A DNA stretch of 64,000 nucleotides from Trissonchulus latispiculum (lineage: Eukaryota; Nematoda; Enoplea; Enoplida; Ironidae). The position numbers were made by a program, and so were the translations under genes. Each line of letters begins with the position of its first letter. Within the stretch, counting starts at the first letter, position 1. The DNA is taken from assembly GCA_030248195.1 (NCBI GenBank), contig JASAND010021982.1, positions 1-64,000 of the forward strand, written 5' to 3'. Below the pieces are notes generated by a model, which saw only the letters and a list, made by a program, of their open reading frames with translations, made no database searches and was not told where the DNA came from. Of this stretch, positions 1 to 10,411 are shown piece by piece.

Positions 1-2
1 AT

Positions 3-2270
3 GGCCAAGACATCGATTATGTAGTAAAAAAGAATAACAACTACATGGCCCTTTCTACCCCCAAATTGTACTTTCTTGATATTACAAACTACCTTGCCGC
101 AGGGACCTCCTACAAAAAATGGCTAAAGGGATTCAAAATTGAGGATCAAAAAGGGGCCTTCCCATACGAAGCCTTCACTTCCCTCGAATTCCTTGACAAA
201 GGATTCCCCCACCGTGATCTGTACTATTCAACTCTTAAACAACAGGAAATTTCAGACGAGGACTTCATAGCGGTTGTAGCAGCATGGAGAAAATACAAAT
301 TTAAAACAGTAAGGGATCTCCTAATTTGGTACAATAATTTAGATGTGGGACCCTTCCTTCAAGCTACCGAAAAAATGGTGGACTTTTGGAAAACTATGGG
401 AATTGACATGTTCAAAAGTGGGGCTATCTCTCTACCTGGTCTAGCTTACAAGCATATGATGAACAAAATTCCAAAACATACCATTCTTCCCCTTTTCAAT
501 AAATTCACTAAACATTGGCATAAATTAGTTAAAGACAATATAGTTGGAGGGCCTAGCTTGGTATTCCACAGATATCATGAAGCCGGGGTAACTGAAATTA
601 CAAATGGGTTCAAAGTTGCTCAAATTTTTGGGTTTGACGCCAATGCCTTATACCTCTGGTGTACAATGCAAGAAATGCCCACTGGTCTGTACGCCGAATG
701 GAAACCAACTGAAGATGGGAAATTCAAAAGGTGGCTACAAAAAGGGCGCAAGGAAGCTATGTGGCTAGAGTATATGGCAAAGGCAATGGGAGTTAGGGTT
801 GAGCATGCTTACAATGGGGGGCAAAAAAGGATAGGAAAATCAAAAGTAGATGGGTGGGTCTCTGAAAAGAACCTAGTCCTACAATTTCATGGGTGCTATT
901 TCCACGGTCACGGGTGCCAATTGGATAGGAATCAGGACCCGGAAGATAGAACGAAGAGAAGAGAAAGGACAGAAAGGGTCTCCCAAGCAATTAAGGATGG
1001 GGGTTTCGATTTGATAGAAAAGTGGGAATGTGAATTTGATAAAGATTTAAAAGATACCCCGGATATGCAAGAGTTTATGGAAGAACACTTCAATCTCCCT
1101 AAGAAAAGATCAGTCCTTACTTTTGCCCAGTTAGTTACCCAAATTCAAGCGAATAGACTCTTTGGACTAGTTGAGGTAGATATTGAGGTACCTGAGGAAA
1201 AGAAAGAACATTTTGCAGAGATGACTCCTATATTTAAAAATGTGGAAATTTCTAAGGAAGACATTGGAGATCACATGAAAAATTTTTGCGATTTGAATGA
1301 ATTAATGGCACAACCTAGAAGAGGATTAATTGGAAGTTATTTCGGGAAGAAAATTTTACTAGCTACTCCCCTAATTAAATGGTATCTCAAACACGGACTT
1401 AAAATCACTAAAATTTATCAAGCAATTGAGTTCAAACCGAAAGCTTGTTTCAAGGAGTTGGGAGATGAGGTTACCTACCATCGCTCTGCAGCCGACTCTG
1501 ATCCAGATCTAGCACTCAAGGGGGAAATGTTCAAACTTTTGGGAAATTCTTACTATGGCCGAACTATTACAAATCTAGAAAAGCACCAAGATGTAAAATA
1601 TTGTCAAAGGTCTGGGGCTAGTAGAGAAGTCAATGGGTGGAGATTTAGAAGGTTGGATGATTTAGGAAATGGAATTTATGAGGTTCAGTCTGCTAAATCA
1701 AAAATTGTTTTCCGTCTTCCTGAGTTGGTAGGGTTCTTCGTTTACCAGTATGCCAAACTTAGGATGCTACAATTCTACTACGATTGCCTTAAACCAAATT
1801 TGTGGCCCGAAACTTTCCAATTGTGTCAAATGGACACCGACTCTCTCTATTTCGCCTGCTCTTCCAAAAACCTAAGTGACTGCGTCCCAGTAATAAATGA
1901 GGGTAGGTGGCAAAAGGCACTCAAGGATTTCTTCGTTCAGGACCCTAGCCAAAAACGAATACCCGGTTTGTTCAAAGAGGAATGGACTGGAGATGGCATT
2001 ATAGCACTTTGTAGTAAAACTTACCTAGCTTGGGGAAAGACGAATAAAGTCTCCCATAAAGGAGTAAGCAAAAGCCTTAATAAATATGGCCCTGAAGATT
2101 TCAAAGAAGTTTTAGAAACGGGAAATACAAAATCTGGGGAAAATCGAGGGTTCTTGAATCCAGACAATAAAATGATACAGTACTTCCAAACTAAGGATGC
2201 TTTAAGCTATTGCTACCCCAAAAGAAAGGTGTTAGCAGACGGGGTAAGTACGGCTCCTTTGGATATATAA
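3..2270 (+). CDS. Protein-primed-type family B DNA polymerase of a Polinton/adintovirus-like element (5' partial)
   Basis: This would replicate the mobile element's DNA. The frame is open to the left edge, so the Met at 45 need not be the start; residues below count from it. Visible motifs are an exonuclease-type YNNLD (96-100), polymerase motif A FDANALYLW (197-205), motif B LLGNSYYG (about 498-505) and motif C DTDS (597-600). Residues 237-291 hold an insert with the pattern EAMWLEYM...HAYNGGQ...VDGW...FHGCYFHGHGC, resembling the Vsr/restriction-endonuclease-like module known in this polymerase group. The C terminus VSTAPLDI is the usual family end, so the 3' end is complete. No frameshift is seen. 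The gene sits just inside the right TIR. The N-terminal exonuclease motif and any upstream genes lie outside the window. The last 190 residues recur at 48000-48384, mostly with silent differences. Family call is confident; Polinton versus adintovirus is not resolved. Confidence 0.9.
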   Translation, partial: GQDIDYVVKKNNNYMALSTPKLYFLDITNYLAAGTSYKKWLKGFKIEDQKGAFPYEAFTSLEFLDKGFPHRDLYYSTLKQQEISDEDFIAVVAAWRKYKFKTVRDLLIWYNNLDVGPFLQATEKMVDFWKTMGIDMFKSGAISLPGLAYKHMMNKIPKHTILPLFNKFTKHWHKLVKDNIVGGPSLVFHRYHEAGVTEITNGFKVAQIFGFDANALYLWCTMQEMPTGLYAEWKPTEDGKFKRWLQKGRKEAMWLEYMAKAMGVRVEHAYNGGQKRIGKSKVDGWVSEKNLVLQFHGCYFHGHGCQLDRNQDPEDRTKRRERTERVSQAIKDGGFDLIEKWECEFDKDLKDTPDMQEFMEEHFNLPKKRSVLTFAQLVTQIQANRLFGLVEVDIEVPEEKKEHFAEMTPIFKNVEISKEDIGDHMKNFCDLNELMAQPRRGLIGSYFGKKILLATPLIKWYLKHGLKITKIYQAIEFKPKACFKELGDEVTYHRSAADSDPDLALKGEMFKLLGNSYYGRTITNLEKHQDVKYCQRSGASREVNGWRFRRLDDLGNGIYEVQSAKSKIVFRLPELVGFFVYQYAKLRMLQFYYDCLKPNLWPETFQLCQMDTDSLYFACSSKNLSDCVPVINEGRWQKALKDFFVQDPSQKRIPGLFKEEWTGDGIIALCSKTYLAWGKTNKVSHKGVSKSLNKYGPEDFKEVLETGNTKSGENRGFLNPDNKMIQYFQTKDALSYCYPKRKVLADGVSTAPLDI

Positions 2271-2320
2271 CACATATACAGCTGTATCTAGTATTGTGTA
2301 TTGTATTTGTTTATCCCAAC

Positions 2321-2336
2321 AGTCCTCTTAAGGGCT
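2321..2336 (+). terminator. Stem-loop after the polymerase stop, conserved in the second copy
   Basis: AGTCCT-CTTA-AGGGCT forms a six-pair stem with one G-U pair and a four-base loop, 51 bases after the polymerase stop. The shared leader TTTATCCCAACAG precedes it. The copy at 48402-48417 has a perfect stem. A role in 3'-end formation is inference. Confidence 0.5.
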
Positions 2337-2425
2337 ACCTGTATATATTGTATATATGTATGTTGTATATATTCCTTAGAAAACCCAAAAAAATTTAAAA
2401 ATATAAAAAACCCAAAAAACCACTA

Positions 2426-2496
2426 ATGGGCCAACGCCGGGTCCCAAGCCCCGGGGGAAGAACGCAGAGGGGTGGTGAGGAAGGGATACGGGTGAA
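2426..2496 (+). repeat. Right TIR of the Polinton-like element, truncated
   Basis: The stretch from ATGGGCCAACGCCGGGTCCC through GGGTGAAGAAC matches the inner part of the 210-bp TIR at 48564-48773. The outer 120 or so bases of that TIR are missing. From about 2497 the sequence becomes a C-rich, CA-repeat stretch found inverted at 4553-4605. The element's outer end was therefore lost or rearranged here. Confidence 0.7.
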
Positions 2497-2745
2497 GAAC
2501 AGTTACACACACACCTGGGCAATGGGGGGGGTGGACGGGGGGTGGCCACCCCAGGTCTCACATACGCACCGAAATGATACCTATATGATTTCTTGGTAGA
2601 ATTGACGCACCAAAATGATACCTATATTAGTTTTTGAAGATTTGGACTCGGAGCCAATGTGACTTATTTACGAATCTGTTTCCACAAATTAGATTCTCCA
2701 TCTCCACACAGTTTTGGCTTGTCAACACACCAAATTTATTAGCAT

Positions 2746-3712
2746 GCAAGCACGCACCGAATTTAGCTTACCGACGCACCGGATTCGGCGTCTGTCGCAC
2801 CGAATTTGGCCTACCGACGCACCAGATTCGGCCTCTGTCGCACCGAATTTGGCCTACCGACGCACCGGATTCGGCCTCTGACGCACCGAATTTGTCCTAC
2901 CGACGCACCGGATTCGACCTCTGACGCACCGAATTTGGCTTACCTACGCACCGGATTCGGCATCTGACGCACCGAATTTGTCCTTCGACGCACCGGATTC
3001 GACCTCTGTCGCACCGAATTTGGCTTACATACGCAGCGGATTCGTCCTCTGACGCACCGAATTTGGCCTACCGACGCACCGGATTCGGCCTCTGACGCAC
3101 CGAATTTGTCCTACCGACGCACCGGATTCGACCTCTGACGCACCGGATTCGGCATCTGACGCACCGAATTTGTCCTTCGACGCACCGGATTCGGCCTCTG
3201 ACGCACCGAATTTGTCCTACCGACGCACCGGATTCGACCTCTGACGCACCGAATTTGGCTTACCTACGCACCGGATTCGGCATCTGACGCACCGAATTTG
3301 TCCTTCGACGCACCGGATTCGACCTCTGTCGCACCGAATTTGGCCTACCGACGCACCGGATTCGGCCTCTGACGCACCGAATTTGTCCTTCGACGCACCG
3401 GATTCGACCTCTGTCGCACCGAATTTGGCTTACATACGCAGCGGATTCGTCCTCTGACGCACCGAATTTGGCCTACCGACGCACCGGATTCGGCCTCTGA
3501 CGCACCGAATTTGTCCTACCGACGCACCGGATTCGACCTCTGACGCACCGAATTTGGCTTACCTACGCACCGGATTCGGCATCTGACGCACCGAATTTGT
3601 CCTTCGACGCACCGGATTCGACCTCTGTCGCACCGAATTTGGCTTACATACGCAGCGGATTCGTCCTCTGACGCACCGAATTTGGCTTACCTACGCACCG
3701 GATTTGGACTTT
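2746..3712. repeat. 43-bp satellite array
   Basis: About 22 tandem copies of a dimeric unit: CGCACCGAATTTGKCYTACC plus GA, then CGCACCGGATTCGRCMTCTG plus A. The half units are diverged copies of each other (GAATTTG against GGATTCG). Higher-order blocks recur. Degenerate half units at 2559-2650 link the array to the broken element end. The open frames are a by-product of the repeat. Confidence 0.95.
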
Positions 3713-6700
3713 TGGGTTTTTGTGTCATGTTTCTAAAGAAAATAAATGTTTGTTAGTAAATGTTAGAAAATATTTCTTAAAGTGCTCTGAAAAAATAGGT
3801 TTCAAACCTTTCATATTTCAAAAAGATTTAGCTTTTAGCTGGGGGCTACCGTCCCCAGACCCCACGTTGCTCCCATGGTTTTCAATCATGTTTTTACTTC
3901 AGGGGGTCCTTCATGTAGCACTTGTTTTCCGTGTGACGCAAATGAAAATCGCCTGACACAGTTAGATTTAAGCTTCAACGAGAACATTGTGGAGAAGTTG
4001 CTGGACAAATTGTTTCAAACGTGATAATTTTAAAAATTTTATACTGGAGGCTACGCCTCTACACTCTGTCCACCTGTTTGTATTCTTACTCATTGCTGAT
4101 TCAGACGATAGCTGACAAGCTAATATTTTACATGAGTAAAGGCAGATGCAGCAGAAGCATGCCAGCCTTGCAGATTTAGCCACTGCAAAAATTGAAAATA
4201 TACACCATGTTCGCTATAAGCGAATATGAGCGAATAAGCGAATATGTAACAAAAACTGGTCATACTTTACCTCATTAATTGATCGCGGAAATGTTCTAAA
4301 TTAATTCCTTGGAGGAGTCTCAACTTCAAAAATTCTTCAACTTCTGGGGGACTCCGCCCCCCAGACCCCCCGTAGTTACTTTCGTGAGTTTAATGTTTGG
4401 TGTCCGTAAGTTAAGTTCAATAATTAAATGGCCACAGCGTACCGTGACCAGACAGTCGACTATCCAGAGTGTTATGTTTCTCTTCAAATAAAAGCTTGTG
4501 GTCTCAAATACGCACCAAAACATACAATACCTTCGAGGAAAACGCACCGGATTTCCACCCCCCGTCCGAGAAAAACTCTGCCCAGGTATGGTTACACATA
4601 CAGTGTCACAATGCATACAATTATCACGATATCGTAAACCAGGGGGAAGTGATAGTACTTTTCGGTCGTTAGAGTTCTTTTAATCGAGGAAAAGGGTTAG
4701 ACTTTCAAACGAAAAGACAAATTCGAGAGTAGTGCGAACTGCAGAGCTCTGTTTGAAAAGAATCACCCAGGTTTTATCCTCGCCTGAGGGAGCTCCAAGT
4801 GTGAAGAAAATGGTTTGCTAGCACTGGTAAATTTGGATTTGAATAGCCTCTCTAGAAGCTTCACCTTTTCGTCTTCACAAATTAGTGCCTCCTTTCTAAC
4901 GGTTAGGTTTCGCTTTTGGGTTATCGGGGTCCGTATTATCATGAGCTTCAGTCCAACTCCTCCCAGACAACCCCAGCAATAGATACAGGCCTAACTAGTA
5001 TACTCAGAATAAGACAATGGCAGCTGGTTTTCCGGTTTCTCACGTTTTGGAGCGAGTCTTCAGGGGCCTCGCAGTTTATTATTCAATCCAAATCCTAACT
5101 ACCTAGACAAGAATAGTTCACTCACTAAACTTTGGGAACTATTCTCGGTTTCTACCTAAACTGGGCTTCCGTAAGTAAACCAATGGTCCACCCAGTTCTC
5201 TCATCAATCCCCTAACTAAAAAGGATATAGATCGAATAAGGTGGTCTCGCAAGTTCTGACGCAACGCTAAGCCAAAGGTTAATTCCGAGAGTACAATTTG
5301 ATGATTTAATTCTACAAATAATCGTTTCGCGGTTAAATTGTATCAGGCACAGTTACCAAAGCACATTCCAGGTCAAATTGACAATCATTCAACATACATT
5401 ACAAAGAACAAGGTATCCCAAAAACAAGTCGAAACTAACGAGATCTGAATAGCGAACAGGTTGAGGTCTCAATTGCGATTCGTATAATTAGCAATACCCT
5501 TGAACTCTTTCCGAACAATACCTTACCTCCGTGGAGAGATTCCGCGAGTGAGAATGGTTGACGTGAGCACCGTAAAATAGGGGCGGATACAGAAAAGTGG
5601 AGTAATCACTGATATTGTTAAGCTGGTCGAACTAGTTTGAGTCTGGTCAGTACAGAGTAAACTCGACAGTTCACCGTCCCTCTCTGGACGAACAAGCGCA
5701 CGATCAAGGCTCACAGGCCACGAGATAACCACAACTGCCGTCTAGGCAAAACGTAAAAATCGACCGTACTGTTTCACTTCCAGACCAAGACTGACTGTGT
5801 TATGACGTCCGGCCGGGAACTCCCTTCCTGTCAATCAAAGTGTGACGTAGAAGGCAAGCCCCGCCTCGTGTTACGTGTAGTGTATGTGTGTGTGAATGTG
5901 TCTTACGGTACTTCACGTCATTCCCCCTCTAACTCAGCGGCCTCCCTGGAAGTTCTTTGATCTTATTCAAACAGTAGCCTTGTTTTTGATTGATGGGGTT
6001 ACCTGGGGTTTCAGGTGGTCCCCTTGAGTCCCGATTTCGACGAAAACAAACCCATTAAGTTAGGAAATGATGCATACAAAAATCGCTCAAATCCTCTCTA
6101 ACAAAGACCCATTTTCATCAATTTCCATAAATCAGAATTAGTATCTTTGTTTCCTAGATTCGAAAAGGATTCATCAAATTGTTTAAGTCTTTAGGTCCAC
6201 AACTAGGAACAATTCAATCATCTTATGGATTAGGAGACAAAACTTTCTGAGTTCACAAACATCCGAACAAAACACAAAGACCATTGTCCACCCAAGCAAC
6301 AACATAGGTCATTACAGTGCAAAACATTCACGACGATCAACACAACGACCAACACAATTGTACAGTTAAAACAATAGTTAAAATAATTACAAGCACATTT
6401 AGGTTAGCTTGGGGCAGCCAAACAAGCACATCTCAATTAGTCAAAAGCCAAAAGCACAAGGTCCAGGATTCATTGCAGTCTACAAGGCATAGGATTCATT
6501 GCAGTCACAAACAAAATTCATTACAGTTATGCATTGCTGATCAGAGTCACAGGTAGGGTACAAATCATTGCAGTGCTGTTTAAAATAATCATGCAACACG
6601 GTTAAAATTCGTAGGTAATACAGTGGAAGTTCGCATGTGCAAAGCAAAACATAGGTTTGAAATTCGTATGTGCAAAGCAAAACATAGGTAAAAACAAACA

Positions 6701-6852
6701 AACCAGGTAGGTGCAGGTGCGAATAATTCCATATCAATCAATGTTCGAAATCTTACTCAAAACCGATACAATCAACCCAAAATCCCGACTGAACTCTACC
6801 CTACCCTTCACATATACAACCGCTAACATTGTATTGAGCCACGTATGCACAG
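3713..6852. other. No supported gene; degenerate repeat flanks
   Basis: No convincing exon was found. A GC-rich motif of the form CTGGGGG..CCCCAGACCCC occurs at 3839-3863 and 4344-4370, and again at 57190-57222. Bases 4500-4610 repeat the junction sequence seen at 2497-2590, partly inverted. Short direct repeats of ATTCATTGCAGT and GTGCAAAGCAAAACATAGGT lie at 6460-6690. Confidence 0.5.
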
Positions 6853-7274
6853 ACCAAATTTGTCAGAGCTCAAGTAGCAGTAGCGACAATCAGGCTATGC
6901 TGAGTCCACTCCATGTGATTACCGTTGAATACCTTGGGAGAGTGCAGAAGCTGCCGATAAACACGGGTAGAATCCCCTCAGCGAGAATGAAAAATGACAG
7001 ACCCTTTGGTCCTCTTGCCCTTCACAACTTGAACATTTTTTAAAATGGCAACGATTTATTTAAAAAAATTACTTTTAAAGTCGCTCAAATGCGTTCATTT
7101 TCACTGGTTTTTGAATGGCTAAAAATGTAAACATCGTGCCATTGTTGCTATAGTTGGAGCGGACTCTTTAAAATTTTCAGAGGTAGACCCTCCTCAGAGT
7201 CGACCTATTTGTAGACCCATCCAGAATCGGAATCGTTAATGTATGGTGATTATTAATCAACGTAATTTCTTCAG

Positions 7275-7529
7275 ACTTCACCGAATGTGCTGCCAGATGG
7301 TGAAATGGCTTCCGTCGGAGGAAGAGTTCACCCAGCCATATATCTGCCTGCTCTTGTGTTGGACAATGAAACGCTGTCCCCTCGGCTTTCCCAGCTCAGT
7401 GGAAATGCTGATCACAACCGCCAGCTTCAGCATCTACTACCACATAAGTTTAATTGGAGTTTGTGGAAATACGGACGAGATGCCTGTCCAAGTCCACAAC
7501 CACAAAGCATATCACCTAGTCAAGCTTAA
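7275..7529 (+). CDS. Orphan terminal exon of an MS4A/CD20-like membrane protein gene (unit A)
   Basis: The exon begins after TTTCTTCAG and encodes 84 residues to TAA. It matches the last exon of unit C (27253-27504) almost throughout, including NVLP.G, IYLPALVL, SGNADHN and the tail LWKYGRDACP. A candidate preceding exon ends at 6914 (CAT|GTGATT) with NQAMLSPLH, resembling ILMSPM of unit B, and has the right exit phase; its start is unclear. No exon for the four-helix core was found between the satellite and here. The unit is either the 3' end of a gene whose core lies left of position 1, or a fragment left by duplication. Homology extends past the stop to about 8160. Confidence 0.65.
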   Translation, partial: TSPNVLPDGEMASVGGRVHPAIYLPALVLDNETLSPRLSQLSGNADHNRQLQHLLPHKFNWSLWKYGRDACPSPQPQSISPSQA

Positions 7530-9170
7530 CTTTTGTATAATTCAGACAATGATTTTTCGTTTTGCTTATTTTGTGACGTTTCAGTTTCTGGAATATTTGG
7601 TTTTTTATGTAGACTGAGTTGTGACTTTCTAGTTGACTGCAATTACACTTTGGCAGTTACATGATGGATATATATATGTGTGTGTGTATATATATCAAAT
7701 AATATAAAATGCAAATGTGTAAATATATAAATAATGGTACGTAACCTAACTCGTTTCTATAATATATAGACGAATAGATATAGTTTCTATAATCTAATAT
7801 ATATAGTTTCTATAAGTCTGCTGAACCCGGCAAATATTGTTGTGGGAAGTTGGTTCGAAAACTCGTTCACTTTTGGAAGGAAAATTTTAAAAACAAATTT
7901 AAATTCCATCTGAACCCGAAGCATTGCCGAAAGTTTAGTCATGCGCTGGTTCATGTTTAAACCTGGTGTCGAGTCTTCATAAACGCTGATTGAATTTTTG
8001 GCTTCCTTCCATACGTATTCAAAATGTCATTTATTGCTTCCAAAATTTCAGCATATAACCCAACCCCACATTGACCGTATAGGGTGGGTCGGGTGATTTT
8101 CCTCTACTAAACCTATGTTTGCTAGAAGATCATCTCTAATAATATGACTGCAAGCTTATACAAGCTTACAAGATAGCTAACCGCGAACAGTAATGCAGAA
8201 TAGTCTCTCCAAGAGTACATAATAGAACAAGAGTATGAAACTCCTACACTATCATGTACTGAACATACTAGGAATGTTTGGCTCGTTAACTCGGGACCGC
8301 TCCCGACACTTTCGAGAAGGGAGGGTTACCACCTTGAACTAAATACGTGCTTTCATACAGACGCGTGTCTGCACGCTGATTCGCTAATTTGTTCAGGGCT
8401 TAGGATAGGTACGGTAGACTATGATTTAGCGTGTAGAGAACATATATTGCGATTTCAATTCTTTCCTTTCCGTTGAACCCAGGCTACAATGTCGAATAAA
8501 ATTATGAGAATTAATTAAATATTAGCTAATTGAGCCTCTTTAACATTACTTAACACTAAGTAACGCCATTTAAGTATATACCTACTTGGCTATTCGATGT
8601 CTAATAATTGAACCATCCTCTTATAATTGCTGTTTTTAGTGAAGAGAACCTCGTTTATAGGAGCATGTATGACTATCTTTGACTTGTAGTGTTCTCCGTA
8701 CCTTTTCGCTAATAATTTTTGAATTTCGTTTGGTTTATCAACGGTGGTCATCAAAGGAGAAGGGATTAAGGTTCTATCTCAGGCCAAATAAGAGTAAAAG
8801 CTCTGTTGTGCGGGGTTTGGAGACCGAATTACTTGTTTTTTGCTCGTTCCTGGATTTATTGTTGTAGACAGATTGCGTGTTAAATAAGTACTACAAATAC
8901 TAAAATTCTTCTTAATTAGATCCAAATCTTGGTTCCTAAGTTTGGTATCGATTATTTTGAATGCTAAACAACTCTGGCTTGACAAATAACCGATTAATTC
9001 TTCAATTATTGCCTGGGCATTTGAGCACTACTCAACTCTGCAATCATTGATTATCCAGTTTCTTCATGAGTCCATGGCATAGAGAGTTCATCTTTGAATG
9101 TCAATTATTTTTGGTTGATCTTTAATCAGGTTAATTTTAATATCGGATTTTCTTTTTTTCATAACACATT
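7530..9170. other. 3' flank of unit A; otherwise no gene
   Basis: Bases 7530-8160 align in patches with 27505-28090, downstream of unit C, for example GTGACGTTTCAGTTTCT and CAAAATGTCATTTATTGC. This shows a segmental duplication beyond the exon. An AT-rich dinucleotide run lies near 7660-7700. A motif CAAGAGTACATAATA at about 8212 recurs elsewhere in the window. Nothing else was recognised. Confidence 0.55.
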
Positions 9171-9284
9171 TCCAGGGTGAAGTCTGAGAGTTATCTCGTT
9201 TCGTTGCACTTGCAGTATGCAATGCACTTGTGCGTTGGAAATTGTACGCATTGGTTTCGAATTAGTGTTTCAGCTAATTCTATG

Positions 9285-10034
9285 GAATCAGTCGTGGTTA
9301 GAGCGTGCGTCTCCATAGCGAACCACGTCTTTGATCCAGTGCTGGAACTGTTTGATCGAGGAAGAGTAAGCAAAACTATGCATGAGTCAGAAATAGTTAG
9401 CTTTGAGTCATGCATGGTTCGACCAAAAAACTGACTTTTTTATTGGTTAGCCAAGAGACCAAGTTTTGAGCTATTAGCTCATTTTGTGCCAGCTGATAGC
9501 TTTTCAAGAGTACACCATGAGTCACTTTTTAGAATTTAATGAAGTTATAAATAAAAGTGAAAATTTTAATTAAAATTACCAAGAGTACATAATAACTTAG
9601 TTATTAAGCTGCGGACATCATCTGCACAATAACGGCCCACCCTCCACAACTGAGTGCCTAGTGACCCCTCCCCCCACAACTGAGTACCTTGTACACAATT
9701 TTGTACCATCACTCGCTTGTGTATGTTTACATGTTGACGCTCAAAACATTCTATAACCAGCTGGCCACTTTCGAGCTTCAACACGTAAACATACAAGCGA
9801 GTGATGGTACACAATTGTGTACAAGGTACTCATTTGTGGGCAGTGCTGGGAATAAAAAGTGGTCATTTTGCCGCATTGTAGTTTGCAGCAAAAGTATCAC
9901 CAAATAATAGACTTTCCTGAGTACAGCTTTAAATTATACAAAAATGGTTAAAGAATCGAATTTTTGTACATCTAAAGATGGCTAAGTCCCGACTGCGTCC
10001 GCTCACCGAAACTAGGATAACTTTACTCCAAAAC
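9285..10034. repeat. Dispersed repeat, copy 1 (inverted partner at 14755-15330)
   Basis: The segment containing TGGAACTG, GAGTCATGCATGGTTCGACC, a TTTTTTATTGGTT run and GCTCACCG...ACTCCAAAACACAG is found in reverse orientation at 14755-15330 with moderate divergence. The hairpin at 9672-9840 interrupts this copy. Unit type is unknown. Confidence 0.6.
9672..9840. repeat. Foldback hairpin element
   Basis: Arms of about 70 bases, 9672-9745 and 9772-9840, are inverted copies (CACAACTGAGTACCTTGTAC against GTACAAGGTACTCATTTGTG) with few differences. It sits inside the dispersed repeat, after a CAAGAGTACATAATA motif near 9580. It is probably a nonautonomous MITE. Confidence 0.8.
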
Positions 10035-10319
10035 ACAGGTTATTCCAGGTTGTCCCAATATTTTGAAATTGATAAAAAGCAATTTAAAAGAGAAAATGAA
10101 TGTTATGTGTTTCTGAATGGCTGCAGCATAGTCGCAAAATAATAAGTTATCAAATCATAGTCATAAATTAATAAAATGGAGATAATTGATTTCCTGCATT
10201 TACTTTTCCTGTATCCAAGATAATTTAGCCATTCGGAAGCCTATACCATTTAGTTTCCCTTCGGACAATAGCTTTTTACTCATGTTTAAAAAATTAGGAC
10301 AACCAGGGATAACCTGTTG
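10034..10319. mobile_element. MITE with about 25-bp TIRs
   Basis: The left end ACAGGTTATTCCAGGTTGTC and the reverse complement of the right end ACAGGTTATCCCTGGTTGTC differ at two positions, and similarity continues to TAAAAAGC. About 285 bp long, no ORF. It interrupts the dispersed repeat exactly at its CCAAAACACAG edge. Superfamily not determined. Confidence 0.75.
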
Positions 10320-10411
10320 TAGACTGTAGAGTTTAGAATTGTATGAACTGATTAAATTAGAATAAAGAGTTGCAGGTTTAGTTCGAGTGTGTTCATGTCT
10401 GATTTATCCAC

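Noticed and set aside
45..45. Met at 45 as the true polymerase start
   Set aside because: The frame is open upstream to the window edge and the exonuclease domain would be incomplete.
2634..2924. 96-residue ORF
   Set aside because: Lies in the degenerate start of the 43-bp satellite; peptide is periodic.
2559..3712. CRISPR-like array
   Set aside because: Units are directly tandem without unique spacers and the DNA is eukaryotic.
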